Of a stretch of DNA of 64,000 nucleotides, positions 24,975-32,542 are shown piece after piece; position 1 is the first letter of the stretch, and each line of letters opens with the position of its first letter. The translations under genes were made by a program, and so were the position numbers. Under the pieces are notes generated by a model, which searched no databases, was not told where the DNA came from, and was given only the letters and a program-made list of their open reading frames with translations. This DNA is from DATMRF01 sp035566435 (GTDB lineage Bacteria; Verrucomicrobiota; Verrucomicrobiia; Limisphaerales; UBA8199): contig DATMRF010000108.1 in assembly GCA_035566435.1 (NCBI GenBank), positions 13,578-77,577 on the forward strand, in the 5' to 3' direction.

Positions 24975-26090
24975 ATGCCACTGAGTTCGCGCATCAAAGA
25001 GGGGCTATTCTGGGGCGGCCTGGTATTCGGGCTCTATACGCTGTTTGCCCTGTTATCGGCGGGCGGCGGCTACGTCTGCCAGATGGGCACTGAGCAGCCG
25101 TTCGCGTGGGGCCCGTTGATTCGCCAGGAGCTGAAGGACTGGTATGCGTGTGGCGTGCTCTCGGTTGGGGTGTTTTGGTTCTGCGGCCGGAACCGCCTCG
25201 AGCCGGGCCGAACTCGCCGCTGGGTAGCCATTCACCTGGCCGCTAGCCTGGCCTTTTCCTGCGCCTATGCGCTGCTCACCGCCTGGCTTGTCGCTGGCGA
25301 GCGCTCGGTCATGTACCCCGGCAAAATCCTCACGTTCTCGTACCTCATCAAGGCGGTCGGCATCCATTACTGTGTGACGAACTTGATCATGTACTGGCTC
25401 GTGGTGTTCGCTCACTTGGGTTGGCATTACTACCAGCGCTATCGCGAGCGCGAATTGCAAACCGCCGAACTGCAGCGCGAGTTGGTAGAAGCCCGCCTCA
25501 ATGCTCTGCGGATGCAGCTCAATCCTCATTTCTTATTTAACACGCTCCATGCGGTTTCCGCCTTGATCCACGAGAATCCGGAGGCAGCCGACCTCGTCGT
25601 CGCGCGCCTGAGCGAACTGCTCCGTTTAAGCCTTGACCAATCCAAACCACAAGAGGTCCCGCTGAGCGAAGAACTGGCTTTCCTCGACCGTTATCTCGAC
25701 ATCGAACAGATCCGCTTCACCGACCGACTAAAGGTGAACAGGGAAATCGACCCAGGCGTTCAGCAGGCGCTGGTCCCTTACTTAATTTTGCAGCCGCTGG
25801 TCGAAAACGCCATCCGTCATGGAATCGAACCTCGCGAAGACCTCGGCCATCTGGGCATCCGCGCACACCGCAGCAACAGCCGGCTCGAATTGCGAATTAG
25901 CGACAACGGCGCCGGCCTGACGCCGGGGAATACTCCGTCGGAGCGTGAGGGGATCGGCCTTTCGAACACACGGTCACGCCTGCGGCATCTGTATGGGGAT
26001 GACTTTCGTTTCGAACTCGCCGAAGCAAGCGGTGGCGGGCTGGAGGCGTGCATTGACATCCCCTTCCGGACCGCTCAGAACGCCAATTGA
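24975..26090 (+). CDS. LytS/YehU-type sensor histidine kinase
   Basis: The 371-residue membrane kinase has four to five hydrophobic segments in its first 160 residues, then a short coiled linker (ERELQTAELQRELVEARL). The His_kinase domain has phosphoacceptor block QLNPHFLFNTLHAVSALI, N box PLVENAIRHGIEP, and DNGAGL and GIGLSNTRSRL for ATP binding. This architecture matches LytS, YehU and AlgZ. It is followed by a LytTR regulator starting 9 bp after its stop, so the two are a two-component pair. The signal is unknown. Confidence 0.94.
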   Translation: MPLSSRIKEGLFWGGLVFGLYTLFALLSAGGGYVCQMGTEQPFAWGPLIRQELKDWYACGVLSVGVFWFCGRNRLEPGRTRRWVAIHLAASLAFSCAYALLTAWLVAGERSVMYPGKILTFSYLIKAVGIHYCVTNLIMYWLVVFAHLGWHYYQRYRERELQTAELQRELVEARLNALRMQLNPHFLFNTLHAVSALIHENPEAADLVVARLSELLRLSLDQSKPQEVPLSEELAFLDRYLDIEQIRFTDRLKVNREIDPGVQQALVPYLILQPLVENAIRHGIEPREDLGHLGIRAHRSNSRLELRISDNGAGLTPGNTPSEREGIGLSNTRSRLRHLYGDDFRFELAEASGGGLEACIDIPFRTAQNAN

Positions 26091-26098
26091 TACCGCGC

Positions 26099-26884
26099 AT
26101 GCCCGGCGAAGCGAAAATCCGCGCCATAATCGTCGATGACGAAGCTCCCGCGCGGTCGCGCATCCGGCAGTTGGTAAAGCACGAGGCCGATTTCGAAATC
26201 GTCGCCGATTGCTCGAACGGACGGCAAGCTGTCGAGGTCATCCGCCGCGAGAAACCGGACTTGGCGTTCCTTGACGTTCAAATGCCGGGCCTCACCGGCA
26301 TGGAAGTCTGCGAAACCCTCGCGGCAGCCGATCTCATACCCCCGTTGGTGATCTTTGTCACGGCCTATGATGCCTACGCGCTCAAGGCGTTTGAGGTTCA
26401 TGCCCTCGATTATCTGCTCAAGCCGTTTGATCGCGAACGGTTCAAAAAAGCGATTGGCCGTGCCCGCGAGCAATTGGTTCGCGTCCGGGCGGGTGGCGCC
26501 GACCCGCGCCTGGCCGCTCTGCTGGAGGATCTGCGGGCCGGCGTGAAAAGGGCGGACCGCCTGGTCCTAAAGGAGAATGGCCGGGTGATCTTCGTGAGCA
26601 CAGAAACCATTGATTGGATCGAGGCCGACGGTAATTACGTCCGACTCCACGCCGGTGCCGAGTCGCATTACGTGCGCGACACCCTGGCGGGGATGGAAAC
26701 CCAGTTGCCGCGCGAGAATTTTATGCGGATCAGCCGTTCGCTGCTCGTCAACCTCGATCGGGTGAAAGAGCTCCAGCCCCATTTTTACGGCGATTATGTG
26801 GTGATCCTGCGGGATGGGTCCAAGCTCAACATGACCCGCAACTACCGCGACCGCCTCGAAGCCATCCTCGCCCGCCGCCCCTGA
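26099..26884 (+). CDS. LytTR-family response regulator
   Basis: Start chosen at ATG 26099 (MPGEAKIRAIIVDDE) rather than the TTG four codons upstream. The 261-residue product has a receiver domain with DDE at 13-15, phosphoacceptor D59 (LAFLDVQMPG) and the KPFD motif, then a LytTR DNA-binding domain (about 160-258) with FVSTETIDWIEADGNYVRLH and ISRSLLVNLDRVKEL. LytTR regulators bind imperfect direct repeats upstream of their targets; none was recognised here. It is coupled to the preceding kinase. Confidence 0.94.
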   Translation: MPGEAKIRAIIVDDEAPARSRIRQLVKHEADFEIVADCSNGRQAVEVIRREKPDLAFLDVQMPGLTGMEVCETLAAADLIPPLVIFVTAYDAYALKAFEVHALDYLLKPFDRERFKKAIGRAREQLVRVRAGGADPRLAALLEDLRAGVKRADRLVLKENGRVIFVSTETIDWIEADGNYVRLHAGAESHYVRDTLAGMETQLPRENFMRISRSLLVNLDRVKELQPHFYGDYVVILRDGSKLNMTRNYRDRLEAILARRP

Positions 26885-26911
26885 GTGACTTCAGGGCGCG
26901 AAGGTGGGCAG

Positions 26912-26933
26912 GGCAGTTTGTCCTCAAACGGCC
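26912..26933 (+). repeat. AGGGC-type hairpin
   Basis: The arms GGCAGTTTG and CAAACGGCC flank a TCCT loop, with one mismatch. The segment fits the skeleton AGGGC, five variable bases, GTCCTC, five complementary bases, GCCG shared with 27130-27158, 46602-46625 and, more loosely, 35145-35168 and 48278-48301. Confidence 0.65.
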
Positions 26934-27012
26934 GTGCTCTCGTGCGCCGACCCACAAGCTCTCGACCGGAACGATTCAGTTGAAAATGGGGAGCGCGCCC
27001 GCCCCGGGCGCA

Positions 27013-27035
27013 GTGGTTGGCGCCTCGCCAACCAC
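27013..27035. repeat. Perfect 10-bp hairpin
   Basis: GTGGTTGGCG (27013-27022), loop CCT, then CGCCAACCAC (27026-27035). It is not followed by a T-run on either strand, so a rho-independent terminator is unlikely. It lies about 130 bp beyond the LytTR regulator stop. Confidence 0.7.
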
Positions 27036-27129
27036 ATCCCGGAGTCAATTCGAGCCACGACTTTAGCGAGTTCGCGCTCCCGTTCCCAACTGCATAGACA
27101 CTGCTCAACGTCCGGGCGACCCATACAAT

Positions 27130-27158
27130 CTGCGGCGCGTTGAGACAACGCGCCCTAC
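27130..27158 (-). repeat. AGGGC-type hairpin, minus orientation
   Basis: GGCGCGTTG (27134-27142) and CAACGCGCC (27146-27154) pair perfectly over 9 bp around an AGA loop. Read on the minus strand it gives AGGGC-GCGTT-GTCTC-AACGC-GCCG, the same skeleton as 46602-46625 with a different but fully complementary stem. Confidence 0.75.
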
Positions 27159-27325
27159 CTGGGCCTATTTTGTCTTGCGCAAAGCAATATTGTGTTGGAT
27201 TGTCCTGAAAACTTGGTTCCCGGCTGGTTGACCTAAAAATGCGAAACCCAACGGCCTATCGCTACGAAGCCAAAGTTGCTGCAGCGCGCCTGTGGCATTC
27301 CGTAACGTCAGGGCTCTGCGCGGAC

Positions 27326-27360
27326 ATTCAGCCTTCTGCCTTCTGCATTCCACCTTCCTC
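27326..27360 (+). repeat. Heptad tract directly abutting an ATG
   Basis: Five 7-nt units, ATTCAGC, CTTCTGC, CTTCTGC, ATTCCAC and CTTCCTC, end at 27360 and the antiporter ATG is at 27361. No Shine-Dalgarno can fit. The pyrimidine-rich tract replaces the usual ribosome binding region. Confidence 0.78.
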
Positions 27361-28629
27361 ATGACCGGCCCGCAACTCTCAGCCGCGTTCTTTTTCCAGA
27401 TGTTCATCATCCTGGGAGCATGCCGGCTGGTCGGCATGATGTCGCGCCGGCTGGGTCAGCCGCAGGTAGTGGGGGAAATGATCGCCGGCGTCTTTCTCGG
27501 GCCGTCCTTGCTGGGGTTCTTCTCTCCGGACCTGCAGCAACTGATCTTTCCCAAGGATTCGCTCAAGGTCCTCTATGTCGGCGCACAACTTGGGGTTGGG
27601 TTGTACATGTTTCTGGTGGGCGTTGAATTCGATGTCGCGACCTTCCGCAGCCGGGCGCGGAGCGCCGCAGCGGTTTCTTTCGCCGGGATGGCTGCGCCGT
27701 TTGTGTTCGGAGGAGCGCTAGCGGTCGGATTGATCAAGGTGCCGGGGTTGTTCTCAGAGAAAGCGACGCTGGTTGAGGCGATGCTTTTTTTGGGAGCCGC
27801 GATGTCGATCACCGCGTTCCCGATGCTGGCACGGATCATTTATGAACGTGGCTTGACCGGCACGCCACTGGGCACACTCGCCCTGGCCGCGGGGGCTATT
27901 GGAGATGCGGGCGCCTGGTGCGTTTTGGCGATCGTGCTCGCCAGCTTCGGCGCCGGGCCGATGGTCGCCGTCAAGGCTATCGCCGGCGGCTTCATCTATG
28001 CGATTGTGGTGCTGACCATCGGTCGCAAACTGCTGGCTCGGCTCGAGATTGCGGCCCAACGCGCGGGTCAGATTACCCCCACTTTGCTTGCGCTCACGTT
28101 GCTGCTTTTCATGCTGGCAGTGTGGACAACGGACAGCATTGGAATTCACGCCGTTTTTGGCGGATTCCTGCTCGGGATCGCCATGCCGCGCGGCTTTTTC
28201 GCCCGTGAACTTCAGCGCCAGCTCGAGCCCTTCGCCGTCGTGTTTCTGCTCCCGATGTTTTTCACCTTTTCGGGCCTTAACACCCGGCTGGACATGGTCA
28301 ACAGCCCTCAACTGCTGCTGATCGCGGCGGCGGTGATTCTGGCCTCTTGCGTGGGCAAGGGCGGCGCGTGCTGGGCCGCAGCGCGTCTTAACGGTGAAGA
28401 TAATCGCACCGCGCTGGCTGTGGGCACGCTGATGAACTCCCGCGGGCTGATGGAATTGATCATCATCAATATCGGCTTGCAGAAAGGGGTAATTCAGCCG
28501 GCCCTATTTTCGATCATGGTGCTCATGGCAATTGTCACCACCCTGATGGCCACACCGTTGTTCGAATGGGTATATGGCCGCCACGCCCGTAAAGTCGGGG
28601 CGTTGGGCGCTGCCCCAGCGCAGGCTTAG
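27361..28629 (+). CDS. CPA2-type cation:proton antiporter
   Basis: Start set at ATG 27361 (MTGPQLSAAFFFQMF), where the first membrane helix begins; 23 upstream codons in frame are the heptad tract. The 422-residue protein has about 12-13 membrane segments and the Na+/H+ exchanger core, with LGQPQVVGEMIAGVFLGPS and GLMELIIINIGLQ near the end. It probably exchanges Na+ or K+ for H+ in the inner membrane. It lacks the C-terminal TrkA-N or USP domains of KefB-like proteins. The adjacent LytS/LytTR pair is not tightly linked to it. Confidence 0.92.
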   Translation: MTGPQLSAAFFFQMFIILGACRLVGMMSRRLGQPQVVGEMIAGVFLGPSLLGFFSPDLQQLIFPKDSLKVLYVGAQLGVGLYMFLVGVEFDVATFRSRARSAAAVSFAGMAAPFVFGGALAVGLIKVPGLFSEKATLVEAMLFLGAAMSITAFPMLARIIYERGLTGTPLGTLALAAGAIGDAGAWCVLAIVLASFGAGPMVAVKAIAGGFIYAIVVLTIGRKLLARLEIAAQRAGQITPTLLALTLLLFMLAVWTTDSIGIHAVFGGFLLGIAMPRGFFARELQRQLEPFAVVFLLPMFFTFSGLNTRLDMVNSPQLLLIAAAVILASCVGKGGACWAAARLNGEDNRTALAVGTLMNSRGLMELIIINIGLQKGVIQPALFSIMVLMAIVTTLMATPLFEWVYGRHARKVGALGAAPAQA

Positions 28630-28692
28630 AAGATTTCCTGGGCCGGGCGTCCCTATCAAACCCTCAAGAGCCCCCAAGCGGGGCTGCGCTCG

Positions 28693-28917
28693 TCAAGCTT
28701 TCCTGGCAGTTCCAACGCAGCCGGGGCGCCTCAAAACAAACGAAGCCGTGTCGTAATCCTCGTCCTTCCGAACCCACAGCTCGGGGTAGGAGGGCACGCC
28801 GGAGGGTTCATCGTAGTCGAGTTGGTGGACGATATCACAGGCCACGCCCATGCCGAGCAATCTGCTTCGGACTTGCTGTAATTTCGCCAGATCAGAGCCG
28901 CCAAGTAACAGTTTCAT
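28693..28917 (-). CDS. DUF2007-like small protein
   Basis: Start set at the ATG read from 28917 (MKLLLGGSDLAKLQQVRS). The 74-residue product reads like DUF2007 'putative signal-transducing' proteins: a short ferredoxin-like fold with GVACDIVHQLDYDE in the middle and ELWVRKDEDYDTA towards the end. DUF2007 proteins may bind a peptide or small ligand, but no function is established. It lies alone on the minus strand, between the antiporter and leuD. Confidence 0.75.
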   Translation of the reverse strand: MKLLLGGSDLAKLQQVRSRLLGMGVACDIVHQLDYDEPSGVPSYPELWVRKDEDYDTASFVLRRPGCVGTARKA

Positions 28918-29030
28918 AAAACAGCCTGCAAGATACTCGCACGAAGCGAAGCAAAAGTTCAACACGGGGTAACTGCCAATTTCGATCCAGGGGATTCCCC
29001 GAGAGGCCTGCGACGATCGCACCTTGCCCC

Positions 29031-29054
29031 ATCACTCCGTTACTCTTTCACTCC
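29031..29054 (+). repeat. Octad tract, three units
   Basis: ATCACTCC, GTTACTCT and TTCACTCC follow one another with an exact 8-nt period, 58 bp before the leuD ATG chosen here (29112). The first unit equals the octad that precedes coaX on the other strand. Confidence 0.7.
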
Positions 29055-29111
29055 CTAGTCGCGCCTCGAAATCTGGTTGAAATGTTCTTCCGCACACCCC
29101 AAACTTCCGCC

Positions 29112-29660
29112 ATGCAATCTGTCTTTTCAGGCCCGGTTTACGTAGTGCGCGACAACATCGATACCGACCAGATTATCCCGGCGCAGTACTTGAACCTCGT
29201 GCCCACCATTCCTGACGAGTATGAGAAGCTCGGCTCGTATGCGCTTTGCGGCTTGCCCGAGTCGCTTTACCCAGTCCGTTACGTCAATGAAGGTCAGGTC
29301 GACAGCGAATATCCTATCGTGGTTGGCGGCCGCAACTTTGGCTGCGGCAGCTCCCGCGAGCACGCCCCCATCGCCCTCGGGTCTGCGGGCTGCAAAGTCG
29401 TCCTTGCGGAGGGTTTTGCCCGCATCTTCTTCCGCAACTGCGTCGCCACGGGAGAGCTCTACCCGTGCGAATGTATCGAACGCCTTTGTGACGTCCTCAA
29501 ACATGGTGACGTTGTGACCGTGGACCTCGATGCCGGAACCGTCACGGTGGAGGCCACCGGCAAGGTATATAAATTCAAACCGCTTGGCGAAGTCCGTCCC
29601 GTGGTGGATGCGGGCGGCCTGTTTAATTATGCGCGTAAGACTGGGATGATCGCGAAGTAA
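29112..29660 (+). CDS. leuD: 3-isopropylmalate dehydratase small subunit
   Basis: Start set at ATG 29112 (MQSVFSGPVYVVRDNIDTD); an upstream ATG at 29082 would add ten non-conserved residues. The 182-residue product is the swivel subunit of the Fe-S dehydratase of leucine synthesis. It carries DNIDTDQIIPAQYL, GGRNFGCGSSREHAPIAL, EGFARIFFRNCVATG and VVDAGGLFNYARK. Length matches short LeuD proteins of the archaeal/thermophile type. No leuC is adjacent, so the large subunit lies elsewhere. Homoaconitase or 2,3-dimethylmalate dehydratase small subunits look similar, so substrate is a best guess. Confidence 0.9.
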   Translation: MQSVFSGPVYVVRDNIDTDQIIPAQYLNLVPTIPDEYEKLGSYALCGLPESLYPVRYVNEGQVDSEYPIVVGGRNFGCGSSREHAPIALGSAGCKVVLAEGFARIFFRNCVATGELYPCECIERLCDVLKHGDVVTVDLDAGTVTVEATGKVYKFKPLGEVRPVVDAGGLFNYARKTGMIAK

Positions 29661-29669
29661 GGTGTTTTG

Positions 29670-29789
29670 TTGTCAGGTTTTCAGGTTGTCGAGTCATCGA
29701 GCCGGACGCCAATCTGGGCGCGAATGGTTAATTCGCCGCGCACAAGCGCTCTGCGGCTTGAGAACTTGAAAACCTGACAATTTGAAAAC
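29670..29789. repeat. Element with inverted 8-nt-period arms; contains the next gene's start
   Basis: Left arm 29670-29701 reads TTGTCAGG, TTTTCAGG, TTGTCGAG, TCATCGAG. Right arm 29758-29789 reads TTGAGAAC, TTGAAAAC, CTGACAAT, TTGAAAAC. TTGTCAGGTTTTCA (29670-29683) is the exact reverse complement of TGAAAACCTGACAA (29767-29780). The last unit supplies the TTG start of the GH20-like gene. Confidence 0.75.
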
Positions 29790-31725
29790 CCTGCCCCTTC
29801 TCCCCTACCCACGCACCGTCAACCGTCATCCGGGGTCCTACCTGCTGCCCGCAAACGGAGTCCTGCACCTGGAGGCCTCGTTGCCCCGCGACACCGTGTT
29901 GCTCCCTGTGGCCGAGCGGCTGCAATCGGCTGCCGAAGCTGCTGGTACCAAACTGGAGCTCGTTACTGGGCCGGCTACGCACCCACGCCTGGCGCTCCGC
30001 GCGGGCCAAAGCAACACCGCCCCAGACCATCCGGACGGTTATTCGCTCTCAATCACCCAGCGCGGCGTCGCCATCCAATACCGGTACGAAGGCGGCCTTC
30101 GGGCAGCCACTGCAACCCTGCGCCAGCTTCTGCGCGAATACGGCCGCAGTCTGCCATTCCTCACGGTTCGCGATTTCGCCGATTTTCCGCGTCGCGGCGT
30201 CATGTTGGATATTTCCCGGGGACGGGTGCCTAACCTGCAGACCTTATTTGACCTCGTTGACCATTTGGCCGATTTCAAGATCAACGAGTTCCAACTTTAC
30301 ACGGAACACACCTTCGCGTATCGCCGATATGAACCGATCTGGAGTGGTTGGGGGCCGTTGACCGGGGAGGAAATCCTAAAACTGGATGCTCGCTGCCGTA
30401 AACTCGGAATTGACCTGGTTCCGAACCAGAATTCGTTTGGACACCTCCGGTATTGGCTGGAGTATCCGCCCCTAAAGCACCTCGCCGAAGTCGGAAAACC
30501 CTACGAGGGGGCCGACGGCACTTTCCTGCGCTACCCGACAACGCTCGCCCCGAACCATCCCGGGACCCTGCCCTTCCTGCGCGGACTTTACGATGAACTG
30601 CTGCCTCATTTCGCCAGCCGGCGGTTTAATGTGGGGTGCGACGAGACCTGGGACATTGGCCGGGGTCAAAGCAAGGCCCTGTGCGAGGCTCGGGGCAAAG
30701 GCCGGGTCTATGTCGATTTCCTTAGCAAGATCTATGGCGAGGTCTCCGCCCGCGGACGCCAGATGATGTTTTGGGGCGACATCATCCTGCATCACCCAGA
30801 GCTTATCCGCGAACTGCCGAGGAATGTCATCGCTTTGAACTGGGGTTACGAATCGAACCATCCGTTCGAACACGAAGCCGGTTTGTTTGCGAAATCGAGG
30901 ATGGCGTTCTATGTGTGCCCGGGAACTTCCACCTGGATGACATTGGTCGGCCGCCACGATAATGCCTTTGAAAATTTGCGCCAGGCCGCGAGATCCGGAC
31001 ACAAGCATGGGGCGGTCGGGTACCTAAACACCGATTGGGGCGACGGCGGCCATCCCCAACCTCTGGCCGTTAGTTACCTGCCCTACCTCGTGGGAGCAGC
31101 TTTGAGCTGGTGTGAGCAGGCCTTCGATGAAAAACGGCTGGTCGCAGTCCTCAGCCGGGACGTCTTTTGCGATCCCTCCCAACGCGCCGCTTCCGCCGCT
31201 CTGGCGCTCGGTTTCGCCCATCGTAAATTCAACCACCTCCAGCCTAACGTCACACCGTTTGGCGCGGTCATCGCTGCCCCGGTGCCGAAGACTCGCGAAA
31301 TACCCTGCCGTGACGGCCTTAAGTATTACGCGCGCATTCCGGAAAGGAACATCCGCGCCGCGATGGATGAAGTGGAAACGCAGCGCCGCTTGCTCTTTCG
31401 TGCGCGACCTGCGACCCGGCTGGGCAATGTCCTTACCGTTGAACTCGACATGGCCGCCCGTATGGCAATTCAATCCTGCAAAATCATGCTTTGGCAGCAG
31501 GCGCTGGCGGCCGGGAGGGGTTCCCGCGCACGTCAAGGGGCCCGCACCGCTATCCGCGAACTGCGCGAACTCGACAGCGATTTCCGCGTTTATTGGCCAC
31601 TCCGTAACAAGGGAACGACAGAAAAATGCTCCGCCTTCCTCCGCTGGCGGATCGATGATTACCTCCAAGGGCGCCTTCATTTTCCACCCGACGAGGCTCG
31701 ATCATCCTGCCCGATCCGTAGGTGA
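29782..31725 (+). CDS. GH20-like beta-N-acetylhexosaminidase
   Basis: The 647-residue product starts at TTG 29782 (MKTLPLLPYPRTV), and that start lies inside the periodic repeat element; no later start precedes the conserved LLPYPR block. An N-terminal alpha/beta domain (about 10-120) is followed by a TIM barrel with FPRRGVMLDISRGRVPNLQ, LYTEHTFAY and NSFGHLRYWLEYPPLKH. The catalytic pair sits in FNVGCDETWD, where GH20 enzymes have GGDE. No signal peptide is visible, so it may act in the cytoplasm. About 230 C-terminal residues (from about 415) follow the barrel. The substrate is probably a beta-linked hexosaminide but is not certain. Confidence 0.85.
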   Translation: MKTLPLLPYPRTVNRHPGSYLLPANGVLHLEASLPRDTVLLPVAERLQSAAEAAGTKLELVTGPATHPRLALRAGQSNTAPDHPDGYSLSITQRGVAIQYRYEGGLRAATATLRQLLREYGRSLPFLTVRDFADFPRRGVMLDISRGRVPNLQTLFDLVDHLADFKINEFQLYTEHTFAYRRYEPIWSGWGPLTGEEILKLDARCRKLGIDLVPNQNSFGHLRYWLEYPPLKHLAEVGKPYEGADGTFLRYPTTLAPNHPGTLPFLRGLYDELLPHFASRRFNVGCDETWDIGRGQSKALCEARGKGRVYVDFLSKIYGEVSARGRQMMFWGDIILHHPELIRELPRNVIALNWGYESNHPFEHEAGLFAKSRMAFYVCPGTSTWMTLVGRHDNAFENLRQAARSGHKHGAVGYLNTDWGDGGHPQPLAVSYLPYLVGAALSWCEQAFDEKRLVAVLSRDVFCDPSQRAASAALALGFAHRKFNHLQPNVTPFGAVIAAPVPKTREIPCRDGLKYYARIPERNIRAAMDEVETQRRLLFRARPATRLGNVLTVELDMAARMAIQSCKIMLWQQALAAGRGSRARQGARTAIRELRELDSDFRVYWPLRNKGTTEKCSAFLRWRIDDYLQGRLHFPPDEARSSCPIRR

Positions 31726-31788
31726 TTTGCTTTGCTCAGCGGCGGTTTCTCAAGTAGTGATAATACTGCAGCGCCAATCAACGAAATT

Positions 31789-32493
31789 GTGAACCTGAAA
31801 TCCATTGGCACCGTTTTAGTGGTCGGTTCGCTTGCCGCGGCGAGCTGGTTTTTTATGTCCAGCCGGCAAGCGGCGACTGAGTTGGCGCAACTCCGAGCTG
31901 AAAACCAGGCCTTGCGCGACGCCCAGGCTGCCTCGGAGGAGCAACAGACCGCCAAGGCAACAGCGGAGACCAATGAACTGGCACAACTCCGCAGGGACAA
32001 CGAGGATCTGCTGCGCTTGAGAAATGAGGTCCAGCAGCTCCGCCAGGAGAAACAGCAACTCAGTCAACAAGTGCAGACCGCACACGCCCAGGCCCAACAG
32101 GCCCAGGACCGCGCGCAAAGCGCCCAGGCGCAGGTGCAGGCACTGCAAACCGCCAATCAGGCGGCCGCCACGCAGCCATTAGTCGCGGCTGCCGGCGTGG
32201 CCGGAGGCGTATTCACCAAGGAACAGCTCCAGATGCGGCAGCGATACGGCATTACCATGGATGCCGCCACCGCTACCGCCGCCTGCATCAACAACCTCCG
32301 CCAACTCGACGGAGCCAAACAGCAATGGGCGCTGGAGAATAGCAAGACCGCGACCGCGCTGCCGCAAATGTCCGACTTGGCGCCTTACCTTCGCAACGCG
32401 TCCCTGGTCTGCCCGTCTGGCGGCGCCTACACTTTGAACCCAGTCAGCACCGCTCCCACCTGCACCCAGCCCGGCCACGCGCTAGGCAACTGA
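31789..32493 (+). CDS. Membrane-anchored coiled-coil protein with pilin-like C-terminal domain
   Basis: Start chosen at GTG 31789 (MNLKSIGTVLVVGSLAAAS), directly before the single membrane segment (about 5-24); the frame also extends 19 codons upstream to a TTG. Residues about 35-125 form a long coiled coil rich in Gln, Ala and Glu (QEKQQLSQQVQTAHAQAQQ). The last 90 residues read ACINNLRQLDGAKQQWALEN, DLAPYL and LVCPSGGAYTLNPV, the C-terminal module common on type IV pilin-like proteins in Verrucomicrobia, here without a prepilin N-terminus. It may be an envelope scaffold. No pilus genes are nearby. Confidence 0.8.
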   Translation: MNLKSIGTVLVVGSLAAASWFFMSSRQAATELAQLRAENQALRDAQAASEEQQTAKATAETNELAQLRRDNEDLLRLRNEVQQLRQEKQQLSQQVQTAHAQAQQAQDRAQSAQAQVQALQTANQAAATQPLVAAAGVAGGVFTKEQLQMRQRYGITMDAATATAACINNLRQLDGAKQQWALENSKTATALPQMSDLAPYLRNASLVCPSGGAYTLNPVSTAPTCTQPGHALGN

Positions 32494-32506
32494 CCTGGAC
32501 TTTGAC

Positions 32507-32534
32507 CTTTAGCCTTCAGTCTTTAGTCTTTAGT
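32507..32534 (+). repeat. Heptad tract before a start codon
   Basis: Four 7-nt units, CTTTAGC, CTTCAGT, CTTTAGT and CTTTAGT, end 8 bp before the ATG at 32543. No Shine-Dalgarno is present between tract and ATG. Confidence 0.8.
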
Positions 32535-32542
32535 GTGACCGC

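Larger units (their letters stand above)
26885..27360. other. Repeat-rich intergenic region upstream of the antiporter
   Basis: These 476 bp hold no credible gene. They contain three hairpins annotated separately (26912-26933, 27013-27035, 27134-27154) and end in a heptad tract that runs straight into the antiporter ATG. The middle (27050-27130) is unremarkable. Confidence 0.6.

Noticed and set aside
27013..27035. A rho-independent terminator for the LytTR regulator
   Set aside because: The 10-bp hairpin lacks a following T-run and lies about 130 bp beyond the stop, and the area is full of repeats.
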